Source: Candidatus Nanohalarchaeota archaeon (GTDB lineage: Archaea > Nanohalarchaeota > Nanosalinia > Nanosalinales > Nanosalinaceae). Taken from it: a stretch of DNA of 41,541 bases. Within the stretch, counting starts at the first letter, position 1; every line of letters starts with the position of its first letter. Of this stretch, positions 15,896 through 24,278 are shown piece by piece. A model generated the notes under the pieces. That model searched no databases and was not told where the DNA came from. It saw only the letters and a list, made by a program, of their open reading frames with translations. Both the position numbers and the translations under genes were made by a program. The stretch covers positions 1 to 41,541 of the forward strand of contig JALDAN010000003.1 in NCBI GenBank assembly GCA_022729355.1, read 5' to 3'.

Positions 15896-16019
15896 GAGTT
15901 TACAATAATGAAGACAGAAGTTTATAACCTGTGACTCAAATCCAGGAGAACTGTCTTTTCAGACCTCCATTTGATTTATTATCTTTAGCTAGAGAATTAC
16001 ATATTACAGCGGATTTCTC

Positions 16020-17162
16020 ATGAAGAAAACTGTTGATCTCGGCGACAGGAAAGTCACACTGGTAGGTACCGCACACGTATCAGAAGAAAGCCGCATAGAG
16101 GTCAGAGAAGCCATAGAGGAGATAAAGCCGGATTATGTTGGAGTAGAACTTGACGAAGACAGATACGAATCACTGAGAGAGGGAAGCGGATGGGAAGACC
16201 TCGACATGCTGGAAGCCATAAAAAGCGGGAAAGGATACCTCCTACTTCTTAACCTAGTGCTTTCGATATACCAGAGACGTATAGGCCTCGAACAGGACTC
16301 CAAACCCGGAGAAGAACTACTCGAAGCAGTAAAGGCCTCAGAAGAAAACGATATAGAATACGGACTTATCGACAGAAACATCAATGAAACACTCCGCCTG
16401 GCGATGAAGGAACTGAGTCTATGGGAGAAGATGAAGCTTTTCAGCTCCTCACTTGTGGAAGGCGGAGAAGAAATAGACGTCGAAGACCTGAAAAACGACA
16501 ACATGCTTGACACACTTGTAAAATCACTTGAAGAAGAGTTCCCTTCACTGAAAAAAGTCTTCCTCGACGACAGGAACCGTTACATGGCCGAAAACATACT
16601 TGAACAGGACTTCGATCACGCAGTCGTAGTAGTCGGCGCAGCCCACGTAGAAGGCCTCGCAGAAGAACTGAAAAAAGATATAGAGGAGATACAGGCCTAT
16701 GAAGAAGATAGAGGCCTCTCTATTCCATGGATGAAGATCGGAAAGTACGGCATCCCAACCGCGATAGTTTCGATGATTATATACAGTTTCTACACAGGTT
16801 TCACTGAAGGTGCGATCAGTCTTGGAATATGGGTGATAGCAAACAGTTTACTGGCTACACTCGGAGCTATAGTAGCACGTTCACACAAACTGACATGGGG
16901 AACATCCTTCCTTGTTTCACCAGTATCCTCTATAAATCCTTTACTGCCGGCAGGCCTCGTAGCAGCTTACGTTGAGTCAAGTTTGAATCCTCCAACTGTT
17001 AAAGAGCTTGAACAGATTGCAGAGATGACAAGCTACAAAGAGCTCTGGGATAATCAGGTAGGAGTCATCCTGTTAACTTTCGTGCTTGTAAACCTTGGAA
17101 GCGGAGGAGCAGCAATAATTTCGGGCATATTCATATTCATGAATATAGTACTGGGCTTCTAA
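16020..17162 (+). CDS. TraB/PrgY-family membrane protein
   Basis: This 380-residue protein belongs to the TraB family, related to TIKI metalloproteases. The conserved motifs are GTAHVS (about 16-21), GVELDEDRY, DRNIN, FLDDRNRYMAENI and VVVGAAHVEGL. Three or four membrane helices follow from about residue 243 (GKYGIPTAIVSMIIYS onward), as in archaeal members. Whether archaeal forms cleave proteins is unproven; the His and Glu residues expected for metal binding are present. A TTACATATTA box lies about 20 nt before the ATG. It converges on the rhomboid gene with a 4-nt CTAA stop overlap. Confidence 0.85.
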   Translation: MKKTVDLGDRKVTLVGTAHVSEESRIEVREAIEEIKPDYVGVELDEDRYESLREGSGWEDLDMLEAIKSGKGYLLLLNLVLSIYQRRIGLEQDSKPGEELLEAVKASEENDIEYGLIDRNINETLRLAMKELSLWEKMKLFSSSLVEGGEEIDVEDLKNDNMLDTLVKSLEEEFPSLKKVFLDDRNRYMAENILEQDFDHAVVVVGAAHVEGLAEELKKDIEEIQAYEEDRGLSIPWMKIGKYGIPTAIVSMIIYSFYTGFTEGAISLGIWVIANSLLATLGAIVARSHKLTWGTSFLVSPVSSINPLLPAGLVAAYVESSLNPPTVKELEQIAEMTSYKELWDNQVGVILLTFVLVNLGSGGAAIISGIFIFMNIVLGF

Positions 17163-17875
17163 TTCATCATATACTTCCTTTCCCAGGCCCTTATCCTCTC
17201 ATCCCAGTTCTCAAATAAATCGTCATCCAACTCCTTTTCCTTCTCATCTCTGGCTTTCTCAACACCTCTATCCTCTAACTCCTTTCTCCTCTTCTTCTTT
17301 CCAGGCCCTACTCTCTCCTTCTTCACCGGCTCCTCCTGATCCCTCAACCACAGGCCTATCAAAGATCCTGTGAACAGTCCGAACAGGTGTGCCTCGTAAG
17401 CTGTCCCTGTAGCTACTCCGAGGCCTGCCAGGTTAATCATTATGTATATAGCCAGTACAACGTACATCGGTACAGGTACTCCAAGAGCCAGGCCTATCTT
17501 TCTAGGCTTGTAGACTGCAAGCGCAGCCATCACTCCCATTGCTCCCCCTGAAGCCCCGATGATGTAGGAGTCAGTGTAGAAGATGAATGCAGTCAGATTC
17601 GCGAATACTGCGGATACAAGAAACGTGTAAATAAACGTCTCACGTGACGTCATGATCTCATAGATGGTGCCGAACACACCTATGAAAAACAGATTGTTCA
17701 AAAGATGTTCTCCACTACTATGACCTAGAAAAGACAGTAGAAAGTTGATTGAAGGAGATTCCCCGGCCTGATAACCAGGATCAAAAGGAGTCAATGACTG
17801 TAATGCAAAAATCAGGACAAGAAGAACACAGAACTTCAATGCCGCGTAATCAGTGTCCTGAAGAGTTCGTGGCAT
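17159..17875 (-). CDS. Rhomboid-family intramembrane serine protease
   Basis: This 238-residue protein has six membrane helices and the rhomboid signatures: HLLNN (57-61) on helix 2, catalytic Ser109 in GASGGAMG on helix 4, and catalytic His163 in EAHLFGLFTG on helix 6. It cleaves membrane substrates within the bilayer. After the last helix a highly charged tail of about 60 residues (basic near KKERVGPGKKKRRKE, then acidic) faces the cytosol. A GATAAAAAAG box lies about 28 nt before ATG 17875. Confidence 0.92.
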   Translation of the reverse strand: MPRTLQDTDYAALKFCVLLVLIFALQSLTPFDPGYQAGESPSINFLLSFLGHSSGEHLLNNLFFIGVFGTIYEIMTSRETFIYTFLVSAVFANLTAFIFYTDSYIIGASGGAMGVMAALAVYKPRKIGLALGVPVPMYVVLAIYIMINLAGLGVATGTAYEAHLFGLFTGSLIGLWLRDQEEPVKKERVGPGKKKRRKELEDRGVEKARDEKEKELDDDLFENWDERIRAWERKYMMN

Positions 17876-17935
17876 AAATATTCCTTATTCTTCTGAAGCT
17901 TTTTTATCCTTCAACAGATCAAAAGCTGAACCTCA

Positions 17936-17952
17936 TTCACTGCCAGAGTGAA
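17936..17952 (-). terminator. Perfect hairpin TTCACT/AGTGAA just after lysS
   Basis: A 6-bp perfect stem with a 5-nt loop starts 5 nt after the lysS stop, reading leftward on the minus strand. A short CTTTT lies about 12 nt beyond. It may end or protect the lysS transcript, or belong to the 5' region of the rhomboid gene. The T-run is too weak for a confident terminator. Confidence 0.3.
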
Positions 17953-17956
17953 GTGA

Positions 17957-19537
17957 TCAGAGCTTGGAGAGAACCTCTTTCGCTCTTTCCTGTCCGATAG
18001 ACATGATTAACGTGGAGAGCCGAGGCCCGTTATCACGGCCCAGCAAAGCCCTGTAAGATGCATCGAAGAAATCTCCGGCATCGAGGCCTGACTCCTTCTG
18101 CACATCCCAGATCTCTCCATCCAAGTCATCAGCATCCTCGTACTCCTCTTCAAGTGCTTCTTCAAGCAGATTCAAGGCCTCCAGCTCTTCCTCTGAGAAA
18201 TCGTCTCCAGGACTTTCATTAATCCTGTACACGTAATCTTCTGGAGCATATTCTCTAGCCCAGTTCTTCGCCCTCCTCAATCTATCAAGGACTCTCTGCT
18301 CGTCTTCCTCGCTTAATTCTTCCGGCACGTGGCCGGTCCTTCTCAAGGCTTCAAGTCCTTTACTACTCCACTGATCTTCGGGAACTGTCTGTGCGACAAA
18401 AGCTGCATGCTTGAAAGGCACTCTGAGAGGCCTTTCATCCGGTATCTCCACCATAGCCAGTTCGTACACGCGTTCCTGATGTTCACGCTTCCTGTCGTTT
18501 TCCAGGCCTTCTCCAAAGTAGTTCTCCTCAAAACGGTCGAATCTATCGTATATCTGAATGATCTCTTCTGATTCGAACGGTATCTCAAAGGCTTTGTTCG
18601 GCTTTGTCTCGGAGAACAGGAATCTTATCATTTCAGGGCTGTACACTTTCTTCAGTTCACTTACTGTAAATACGTCTTCGCCGCTGCTGGATGATATCTT
18701 GGCTCCATCCTTTGTCACAAATTCGTACATCTGGTGTACAGGAGGCTCCTTGTCGTATATTTCCCTGGCGAGTTCATCGCCTGTGTCACGTGATCCTCCT
18801 GCTGCCGAGTGCTCTTTCCCTGCTGGCTCGAAATGTACGTCCTCATATTTCCATCTCATCGGCCAGTCTATACGCCACGGCTGCTTGACGTTTCCTTCAC
18901 GAATGTCAAGCTCTCTTTCCTCGTCACATTTCTCACAGTAATACATAACGGTGTACTCGCCGTCCCAGTCACGTACTTCAGTGAAATCTTTCCCGCACTC
19001 TGTGCAGTACACTCTTAACGGATAGTAAGGCTCTTCCAAAGGCTCCTTTCTGTACTTGTCAAGTATTTCCTTTACTTTGTGCCTTTGTTCAAGGCCTTTC
19101 CTGATAAGTTCTGCGTATTCTCCATCATTGAATTTCTCTGACTGCCTGATGAACTCTATATCCATATGCATATCTTCAAGCTCTTCCTCAAGCTTCGCCT
19201 CAAAGTGCTCTGCATAAGAATCGTGCTCGCCTTCAGGATCCGGCACCTCTGTCAGAGGCTTCCCTATATGCTTCTTGAACACGTCTGGAACGTTCGCAGG
19301 AACCTTCCTGAACCTGTCGTAATCGTCCCACGAATAAATGAATCTCACATCCTCTCCCTGCTCCTTCAGAGACTTTACCACGAAGTCAGTAGTGATGATC
19401 TCCCTGAAGTTACCGGCATGAACAATACCTGAAGGAGAAATACCGGAAGCACAAACATACGTTTCAACATCTGAAAACTTCTTGCGAGTCCCAAAAGCCA
19501 GTTGATCACTCCAAAATATCGGCCTCTCATCACTCAT
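17957..19537 (-). CDS. lysS: Lysyl-tRNA synthetase, class I
   Basis: This 526-residue class I LysRS is the form used by most archaea. The HIGH-like motif is PSGIVHAGN (35-43), and the KMSKS-like motif is GAKISSSSGE (about residue 280). Between them two Cys pairs (CTECGKDF and CEKCDEER) form a zinc site. The C-terminal alpha-helical bundle binds the anticodon and is strongly acidic here. It attaches Lys to tRNA-Lys. Both catalytic motifs are intact and the length is normal. Confidence 0.95.
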   Translation of the reverse strand: MSDERPIFWSDQLAFGTRKKFSDVETYVCASGISPSGIVHAGNFREIITTDFVVKSLKEQGEDVRFIYSWDDYDRFRKVPANVPDVFKKHIGKPLTEVPDPEGEHDSYAEHFEAKLEEELEDMHMDIEFIRQSEKFNDGEYAELIRKGLEQRHKVKEILDKYRKEPLEEPYYPLRVYCTECGKDFTEVRDWDGEYTVMYYCEKCDEERELDIREGNVKQPWRIDWPMRWKYEDVHFEPAGKEHSAAGGSRDTGDELAREIYDKEPPVHQMYEFVTKDGAKISSSSGEDVFTVSELKKVYSPEMIRFLFSETKPNKAFEIPFESEEIIQIYDRFDRFEENYFGEGLENDRKREHQERVYELAMVEIPDERPLRVPFKHAAFVAQTVPEDQWSSKGLEALRRTGHVPEELSEEDEQRVLDRLRRAKNWAREYAPEDYVYRINESPGDDFSEEELEALNLLEEALEEEYEDADDLDGEIWDVQKESGLDAGDFFDASYRALLGRDNGPRLSTLIMSIGQERAKEVLSKL

Positions 19538-19645
19538 AACGATACGCCTCTACCAGTATTATCTGATTTTCTATCTACTTCATATTGAAATCCAGGCCTT
19601 GAGGAACTCATCATAAAATCTAGATTTATCAGACAGACTTTTTAC

Positions 19646-20044
19646 TCATTCGGGAACATCAAGAATCTCCAAGGCCTTGAGCTCACCCAGAGTATCCTTT
19701 TCCTCTACCCCATGCTTCTTTACCCAGCTGTATTCCGAGTGCTCATGATTCAGCTCTACCTTTGAGGCCTCAACCTTAACGAGAAAAGGATGTAAACGCC
19801 ACTTCCCAAGCTCTCCCTCATCAACGTAACTTTCTCCTTTATCAGTTATATCTCCTTGAAGGCCTGTTTCCTCCTTCAGCTCCCTCAAGGCTGCCTCGGA
19901 GGCTTCCTCACCTTGTTTGATCTTGCCTCCGGGTAAAGCCCATTTGCCAGTGCTCGATGTCTCAATGCTTCTCCTGAGAAGAAGTATCTCTCCGTTTCGG
20001 ATCGGAACTGTAACTGCAACATCCCCTTTGATAGAGTCTTCCAT
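19646..20044 (-). CDS. Nudix hydrolase
   Basis: This 132-residue Nudix protein has an intact box, GGKIKQGEEASEAALRELKEETGL, matching G-x5-E-x7-REUxEExGU, so it should hydrolyse a nucleoside diphosphate linked to another group. The strand ILLLRRSIETSSTGKWALPGGK precedes the box. The specific substrate is unknown. I choose ATG 20044 over the TTG at 20059. A TTTAATAAA box lies about 27 nt upstream, and the same box appears to serve the divergent site-2 protease gene. Compare the degenerate Nudix at 27797-28192. Confidence 0.88.
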   Translation of the reverse strand: MEDSIKGDVAVTVPIRNGEILLLRRSIETSSTGKWALPGGKIKQGEEASEAALRELKEETGLQGDITDKGESYVDEGELGKWRLHPFLVKVEASKVELNHEHSEYSWVKKHGVEEKDTLGELKALEILDVPE

Positions 20045-20065
20045 AAAACCGGTTTCCAATGATGG

Positions 20066-20076
20066 AGTTTATTAAA
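20066..20076. promoter_or_regulatory. Shared, near-symmetric TATA box between Nudix and site-2 protease genes
   Basis: GTTTATTAAAG reads as a TATA box on both strands. Its centre is about 27 nt from the Nudix ATG (20044) and about 30 nt from Met15 of the site-2 protease ORF (20101), so one box could direct leaderless transcription both ways. Confidence 0.45.
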
Positions 20077-20100
20077 GACTGCAGTTCAATGCACGGATAT

Positions 20101-21345
20101 ATGTCGGCGATCCTTGAGACAGCGAATCCAAGACTGATATTTTTCATCGTATTCACGGCAGGCCTCGCATACCTAATGTACAGGGATCGCAAGAACGTTG
20201 AAAGACATTCTATACTGTTTTACAGGCGGACGGAGAGAGGCCTTGACTTGATCGATAGGATAGCAGAAAGATTTCCGCGTTTCTGGAACTTCTACGGCTG
20301 GACAGGCCTCGTGATAGGATTACTTTCTATTCCATTCGTACTTTTGAATATCGTTATCTCATTCAGCCAGATGTTTGAGGCTGAGACAGGTGGAGGTCCA
20401 AGCATTGTAGCCCCAGGCCTGACAGGGGAAACTACTTTCCAGTCAGGTATTTCCTTCGTGCCTGTAGAATACTGGGTTATCGGAATCGGTATCCTGATGG
20501 TCGTCCACGAGATGAGCCATGGAATAGTTGCCAGAGCCGAGGATATGGAGATCAACTCTGTCGGATGGATTGTACTCGGGATTATTCCTGGAGCTTTCGT
20601 TGAGCCGAAGGGAGAAAACATGCTTCCGGAGAAAGGAAAGGACGGCGAAATTAAAGAAGCAGATGCAGAGGGAGACGGCCTCTGGGATCAGGGAAGTCTG
20701 ACTTCACAGCTGAAAGTACTGGCAGCAGGAAGCTTCGCCAACTACATCACAGCAGTAGTTATGACAGTAGCTGCACTGGGAATCTTCCTGAGCGTAGCGC
20801 AACCAGTTGGCGTAGCCTACATGGCTGAAGATGATCTTCCTGCTCAACAGGCAGGGCTCAACAACGGAACTATGTACAGTATCAACGGCGAACAGGTAAG
20901 ATACGGAAGCGATGTGCAGAGCGTGATGCAGCAGTACCAGGCAAATGAGACGATAACAGTCAACACCTCTGAAGGAGAGTTCAACGTCACTTTAATGGAG
21001 CGTGAAGGAGAGGCTCACATGGGCGTGATGATGTCACCAGGAGAAGGATTGACAGCAGCATTCTTCGATATGGTAAACGACAATAGAGAGATTAAAGAAG
21101 AATACGAGGACTACAGCGGATTCCTGGGATGGCTTCTGGGAGGACTCCAAATAGTAGCACTTCTAAACTTCCTGATAGGCCTCTTCAACATGTTGCCGAT
21201 CAGGCCTCTTGATGGAGGACAGATAGTAGCAGCAATAATAGGCCACTACACCAAAGACGGAGAAACAGCTGTCAATTATATTTCACTGCTCGGATGGGCG
21301 GTAATACTGAGTGCAATTGTTCTTTCTATCGCTACAGGCCTCTAG
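20101..21345 (+). CDS. Site-2 protease (M50 family) with PDZ-like insert
   Basis: This intramembrane metalloprotease has zinc motif HEMSH and the second motif NMLPIRPLDGGQIV near the C-terminus, both in membrane helices. A PDZ-like domain lies between them (about YMAEDDLPAQQAGLNNGTMY to VNTSEGEFNVTLMEREG). The family cleaves membrane-anchored regulators or remnant signal peptides. The ORF track starts at 20059. I prefer Met15 (20101), which leaves 414 residues, because the TTTATTAAA box at 20066-20076 would lie inside the longer gene at leaderless spacing from 20101. With the longer start the divergent start codons would be only 14 bp apart. Confidence 0.9.
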   Translation: MSAILETANPRLIFFIVFTAGLAYLMYRDRKNVERHSILFYRRTERGLDLIDRIAERFPRFWNFYGWTGLVIGLLSIPFVLLNIVISFSQMFEAETGGGPSIVAPGLTGETTFQSGISFVPVEYWVIGIGILMVVHEMSHGIVARAEDMEINSVGWIVLGIIPGAFVEPKGENMLPEKGKDGEIKEADAEGDGLWDQGSLTSQLKVLAAGSFANYITAVVMTVAALGIFLSVAQPVGVAYMAEDDLPAQQAGLNNGTMYSINGEQVRYGSDVQSVMQQYQANETITVNTSEGEFNVTLMEREGEAHMGVMMSPGEGLTAAFFDMVNDNREIKEEYEDYSGFLGWLLGGLQIVALLNFLIGLFNMLPIRPLDGGQIVAAIIGHYTKDGETAVNYISLLGWAVILSAIVLSIATGL

Positions 21346-21473
21346 AAGTGTTAAGAAAACTGTTTGATTGAGGAGTTACTGTTATAAGTTTAATTGTTTT
21401 ATTGTAGGCTTGTGAAAACCAGTACCAAATCTGGGTTCTCAAAACGTTTCACTATCAAGAGGTAGTACCACAA

Positions 21474-21674
21474 ATGAGCGAAGATATGGAAACAGCGGAA
21501 TGCCCTTATTGCGGCGAAGTCTTTGAATCCGACGAAGATGGAGATGCCATCACGAAGGAGGGTATCCACAGAGCAGAAGAACATGTAAACAACGGTGGCT
21601 CCAAGGATACAGGCTCCTCATCCAAAGGATCCAACATCGTCAGGAAGTGGAAGACCGAAGGCAAGAGGGCTTAA
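21474..21674 (+). CDS. Small C2H2-type zinc finger protein
   Basis: This 66-residue protein has CPYCGEVF (about 10-17) and, after a 15-residue acidic linker, H..AEEH, giving a Cys2His2-like site. A Ser/Gly/Lys-rich tail follows (GSSSKGSNIVRKWKTEGKRA). Such small zinc-finger proteins are common in haloarchaea and are thought to be regulators. The 5' leader is long for this window (a possible TTATAAG box near 21383), with an SD-like AGAGGT about 10 nt before the ATG. The spacer 21346-21473 contains no other feature that I can support. Confidence 0.75.
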   Translation: MSEDMETAECPYCGEVFESDEDGDAITKEGIHRAEEHVNNGGSKDTGSSSKGSNIVRKWKTEGKRA

Positions 21675-21775
21675 ACGACAACCCTACGTATCCCGAACCT
21701 TTCTTTTTATCACCAGCGGGCTTTGACTCCCGATGGGCGATGACCTTTTATTTTTTTCTCAGGGAGTTCTCTTAC

Positions 21776-22081
21776 GTGACGCATACTATAACTTTCACGG
21801 ACAGAGATGAAGAAGTAGAAGCAGAGGACGGGCAGACTGTTCTACAGGCAATACTGCAGGGAGGAATCGAATACATGCATGCGTGTGGAGGATTCTGCAA
21901 CTGCACCACATGCAGAGTAAAAATAGACGAAGGAATGGAAAACGTCAGCGACATGAAAGAAGACGAGAAAAACACGTTGAGAAGATTCCAGGGAGAAGAA
22001 ATACTGGAAGGCCCATACAGACTCAGCTGCCAAGTAAAAGTCCACGGAGACATCAAAATAAGCGAACCAGAATGGTACTGA
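21776..22081 (+). CDS. [2Fe-2S] ferredoxin
   Basis: From GTG 21776 the protein has 101 residues. CGGFCNCTTC gives the C-x5-C-x2-C cluster-binding pattern (with an extra Cys), and the fourth ligand is in RLSCQVKV near residue 87. The fold starts with HTITFTDRDEEVEAEDGQTV, typical of plant/adrenodoxin-type ferredoxins. The ORF-track start (21647) adds a stretch overlapping the previous gene. A CTTTTATTTTT box about 26 nt before GTG 21776 favours the short form. The gene ends 4 nt before the geranylgeranyl reductase gene, so it probably supplies that enzyme with electrons. Confidence 0.88.
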   Translation: MTHTITFTDRDEEVEAEDGQTVLQAILQGGIEYMHACGGFCNCTTCRVKIDEGMENVSDMKEDEKNTLRRFQGEEILEGPYRLSCQVKVHGDIKISEPEWY

Positions 22082-22085
22082 AACC

Positions 22086-23156
22086 ATGAAAGACGTAATC
22101 ATAGTCGGGGCCGGCCCCGTCGGATCACAGCTTGCAAAAAGATACGCCGAACAAGGCCTTGAAGTAACAGTCTTAGAGAGAAGTGAAGAAGTCGGAAGGC
22201 CTCTCGCATGCAGCGGACACGTCTCACCAGACATCCAGAACTTCCTCTCCAAAGAAGACTTTGAAGAAATCCATCAGAATAGTATAGTCGGAGCCAGATT
22301 CCACAGCGGAGAAAAAGAATACAGATTCTACAGAGATGAAACAGTATCCAACGTTATAGACAGAGTAGGCCTCGACAAAAAGAAAGCAGAAGAGGCCAGA
22401 GAAGCAGGTGCAGAAATAATACTGGAAGAAACAGTCGAAGACGTAATCGAAAGCAGTGAAAGCGTCAGAGTAGAGACGGAGAACGATACCTACAAGGCCT
22501 CTATCGTCGCAGGATGTGATGGAGCTTCCTCCACTGTACGTGATGCAGTCGATCTCCCGGAGCCAGATCACTTCTACCAGGGAATACTTTGCTTTACGGA
22601 TGAGGAAGATGACTCTGATTTCGTGGATGTTTTGCTCGACGTTCCAAAGTTCTTTGGCTGGAGGATTCCACGCGGCGACTCTGTAGAATACGGGGTAGGA
22701 GTTCCAAAGGGAGAGAATACGATGAAGTGGCTTGACGAAGTAACTTCAAAATTTGATGTAGAGGAGGAAGACAGGAGGAATATCTGTGCCGGTGCAATTC
22801 CTATAGAGCCTCCTGAAAGCGTATCGACGAACAGAGTGTTTCTAGTTGGTGATGCTGCCGGACAGACAAAGCCGTTTACTGGAGGAGGAATCCTCTACGG
22901 TATGAGGGCTGCTGATATAGCAGCGGAGACTATCGATCCAGAAGATCCTGATACAGGGGATTATGAGGAGGCCTGGCGTGAAGAGCTTGGATCCGATATC
23001 TTTCTCGGGAAGTTTATTGAGAAGATGTATTCGATGCCTTGGACTGTGCAGAGACTGGGGATGTGGTTTTTCCAGGGAGAGATCGGTGTTCATATGGACA
23101 GGCCTACAACATTGTTAAGCAGAAAGCAGTTGAAGGCTATGCTGCCTTGGAGATAG
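22086..23156 (+). CDS. Geranylgeranyl reductase family FAD protein
   Basis: This 356-residue flavoprotein opens with a Rossmann motif, VIIVGAGPVGSQLAKRY. ERSEEVGRPLACSGHVS follows, and the second FAD motif is VFLVGDAAGQTKPFTGGGI. This is the pattern of digeranylgeranylglycerophospholipid reductases, which saturate the isoprenoid chains of archaeal membrane lipids. Archaeal homologues use reduced ferredoxin or similar carriers, matching the ferredoxin gene 4 nt upstream. The likely pathway is maturation of archaeal phospholipids at the membrane face; dolichol-type or quinone chains are alternatives. Confidence 0.9.
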   Translation: MKDVIIVGAGPVGSQLAKRYAEQGLEVTVLERSEEVGRPLACSGHVSPDIQNFLSKEDFEEIHQNSIVGARFHSGEKEYRFYRDETVSNVIDRVGLDKKKAEEAREAGAEIILEETVEDVIESSESVRVETENDTYKASIVAGCDGASSTVRDAVDLPEPDHFYQGILCFTDEEDDSDFVDVLLDVPKFFGWRIPRGDSVEYGVGVPKGENTMKWLDEVTSKFDVEEEDRRNICAGAIPIEPPESVSTNRVFLVGDAAGQTKPFTGGGILYGMRAADIAAETIDPEDPDTGDYEEAWREELGSDIFLGKFIEKMYSMPWTVQRLGMWFFQGEIGVHMDRPTTLLSRKQLKAMLPWR

Positions 23157-23210
23157 GATTATAAAAAACTTCCAAGAGGATAACAGGCACAGGGAGCTGA
23201 AAAATTTCTC

Positions 23211-23882
23211 ATGCACATCGGAGTTATACCGGATGGAAACCGTAGATACGCCAACAACCACGGCATAGGGAACTACAAGGCCTACAGGAAGGCTCGAGAT
23301 ACGATAAAGGATGTGACAAAGTCTCTGAACGGTTTCTCAGAAGAAGTCGATACTATAACGTTCTACCTTTTATCTGAGGAGAATCTGCGGCGTGACGAGG
23401 ATGAACTCGAGACACTTTTCCAGTTGCTTGAAGACAACATCGATGACATGGGACAGTTCTTCCAGGACAGAGATTTCGACGTTAACTGGGCATCTACAAA
23501 GCCCGAAGCACTTCCAGAAGACCTTACAGAAAAGCTTGAAGAGCTTGAAGAAGAGTACAGTGGAGATGACACTAGAGTGAATCTTCTGATCTCGTACTCC
23601 GGGAAGCAGGATATAGTGAAGGCCTCCAGAAAAATATCTGAGAACGGAGAGGCCTTTAATGAAGAGGAGATTTCAAGTCATCTTGAAATAGGATCTGATA
23701 TCGATTTTGTGATTCGTACAGGAGATAATCCTGATAGAGAATGCTTATCCGGTTTCCCTATCTGGAATGCGAGTTACGCTGAGTACTATCATATCAAGAA
23801 GAATTTTCCTGCTATCAACGCAGAGGATGTAGAAGAAGCTCTTGAGCACTACAAAGCGTTGCGTAAGAAGAAAGGCGAATAA
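23211..23882 (+). CDS. uppS: Cis-prenyltransferase (undecaprenyl/polyprenyl diphosphate synthase)
   Basis: This 223-residue cis-prenyltransferase has HIGVIPDGNRRYA (2-14), with the catalytic Asp in the PDGN motif. ITFYLLSEENLRRDEDEL follows, and IRTGDNPDRECLSGFPIWNA with SYAEYYH closes the C-terminal site. It extends an allylic diphosphate with cis units to make the long polyprenyl carrier for glycan assembly or N-glycosylation. The length is slightly below the usual 240-250, with a short N-terminus. It follows the reductase with a 54-nt gap on the same strand, extending an isoprenoid cluster. Confidence 0.9.
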   Translation: MHIGVIPDGNRRYANNHGIGNYKAYRKARDTIKDVTKSLNGFSEEVDTITFYLLSEENLRRDEDELETLFQLLEDNIDDMGQFFQDRDFDVNWASTKPEALPEDLTEKLEELEEEYSGDDTRVNLLISYSGKQDIVKASRKISENGEAFNEEEISSHLEIGSDIDFVIRTGDNPDRECLSGFPIWNASYAEYYHIKKNFPAINAEDVEEALEHYKALRKKKGE

Positions 23883-23901
23883 CAGAGAGGCCTGATTTTT
23901 C

Positions 23902-24009
23902 ATGGTTGATATGGAATGCTGGAACTGTGGTAATCAAATGGAGAAGCATGTTGCCTGCGAACTTATATGCCCGGAATGTGGTATGATAAGGGACTGCAGC
24001 GACCCTTAA
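23902..24009 (+). CDS. 35-residue zinc-ribbon protein
   Basis: This gene is absent from the ORF track. ATG 23902 to TAA 24009 encodes CWNCGNQMEKHVACELICPE plus CGMIRDCSDP, with CWNC and CPEC pairs that form a zinc ribbon and two further Cys. Cys density (6 of 35) makes chance unlikely. Such micro-zinc proteins are frequent in haloarchaea; function unknown. It is followed 25 nt later, tail to tail, by another Cys-rich micro-ORF. Confidence 0.65.
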   Translation: MVDMECWNCGNQMEKHVACELICPECGMIRDCSDP

Positions 24010-24034
24010 ACTATCTAAATCTAAAACAAAGCCC

Positions 24035-24124
24035 CTATACAGTATTATTTTCTCTTTTGCATTCGTTACATAGACCGAAGAATGTGTAATTGTCACATCC
24101 CTTTCTTAGGCATTTCTTGAACAT
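24035..24124 (-). CDS. 29-residue Cys4 micro-protein
   Basis: ATG 24124 to TAG 24035 encodes 29 residues with CLRKGC and CNEC, giving a C-x4-C ... C-x2-C zinc-binding pattern and a basic charge (KKCLRK). It is too short for the ORF track. An AT-rich TGTAAAGATTT block upstream could be a promoter. Support is the regular Cys pairing and the convergent partner at 23902-24009; it could still be a chance ORF. Confidence 0.4.
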   Translation of the reverse strand: MFKKCLRKGCDNYTFFGLCNECKRENNTV

Positions 24125-24278
24125 CCTTACTCACTTAAATCTTTACAGCTCCTCACTGCAGTTCCTTCCCCAATAAAGAAAAACGGAGGAAAGTTTTATG
24201 AGTGAATCCACGCTCCTGAACAACTTTTTCTTAGAAGTGTAACAAACTTCAAAAGCTTCACCAGACAGTATAGATTCT

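Noticed and set aside
24199-24243. 14-codon ORF after an SD-like GGAGG
   Set aside because: Starts well placed but encodes only MSESTLLNNFFLEV; no way to separate it from chance without translation data.
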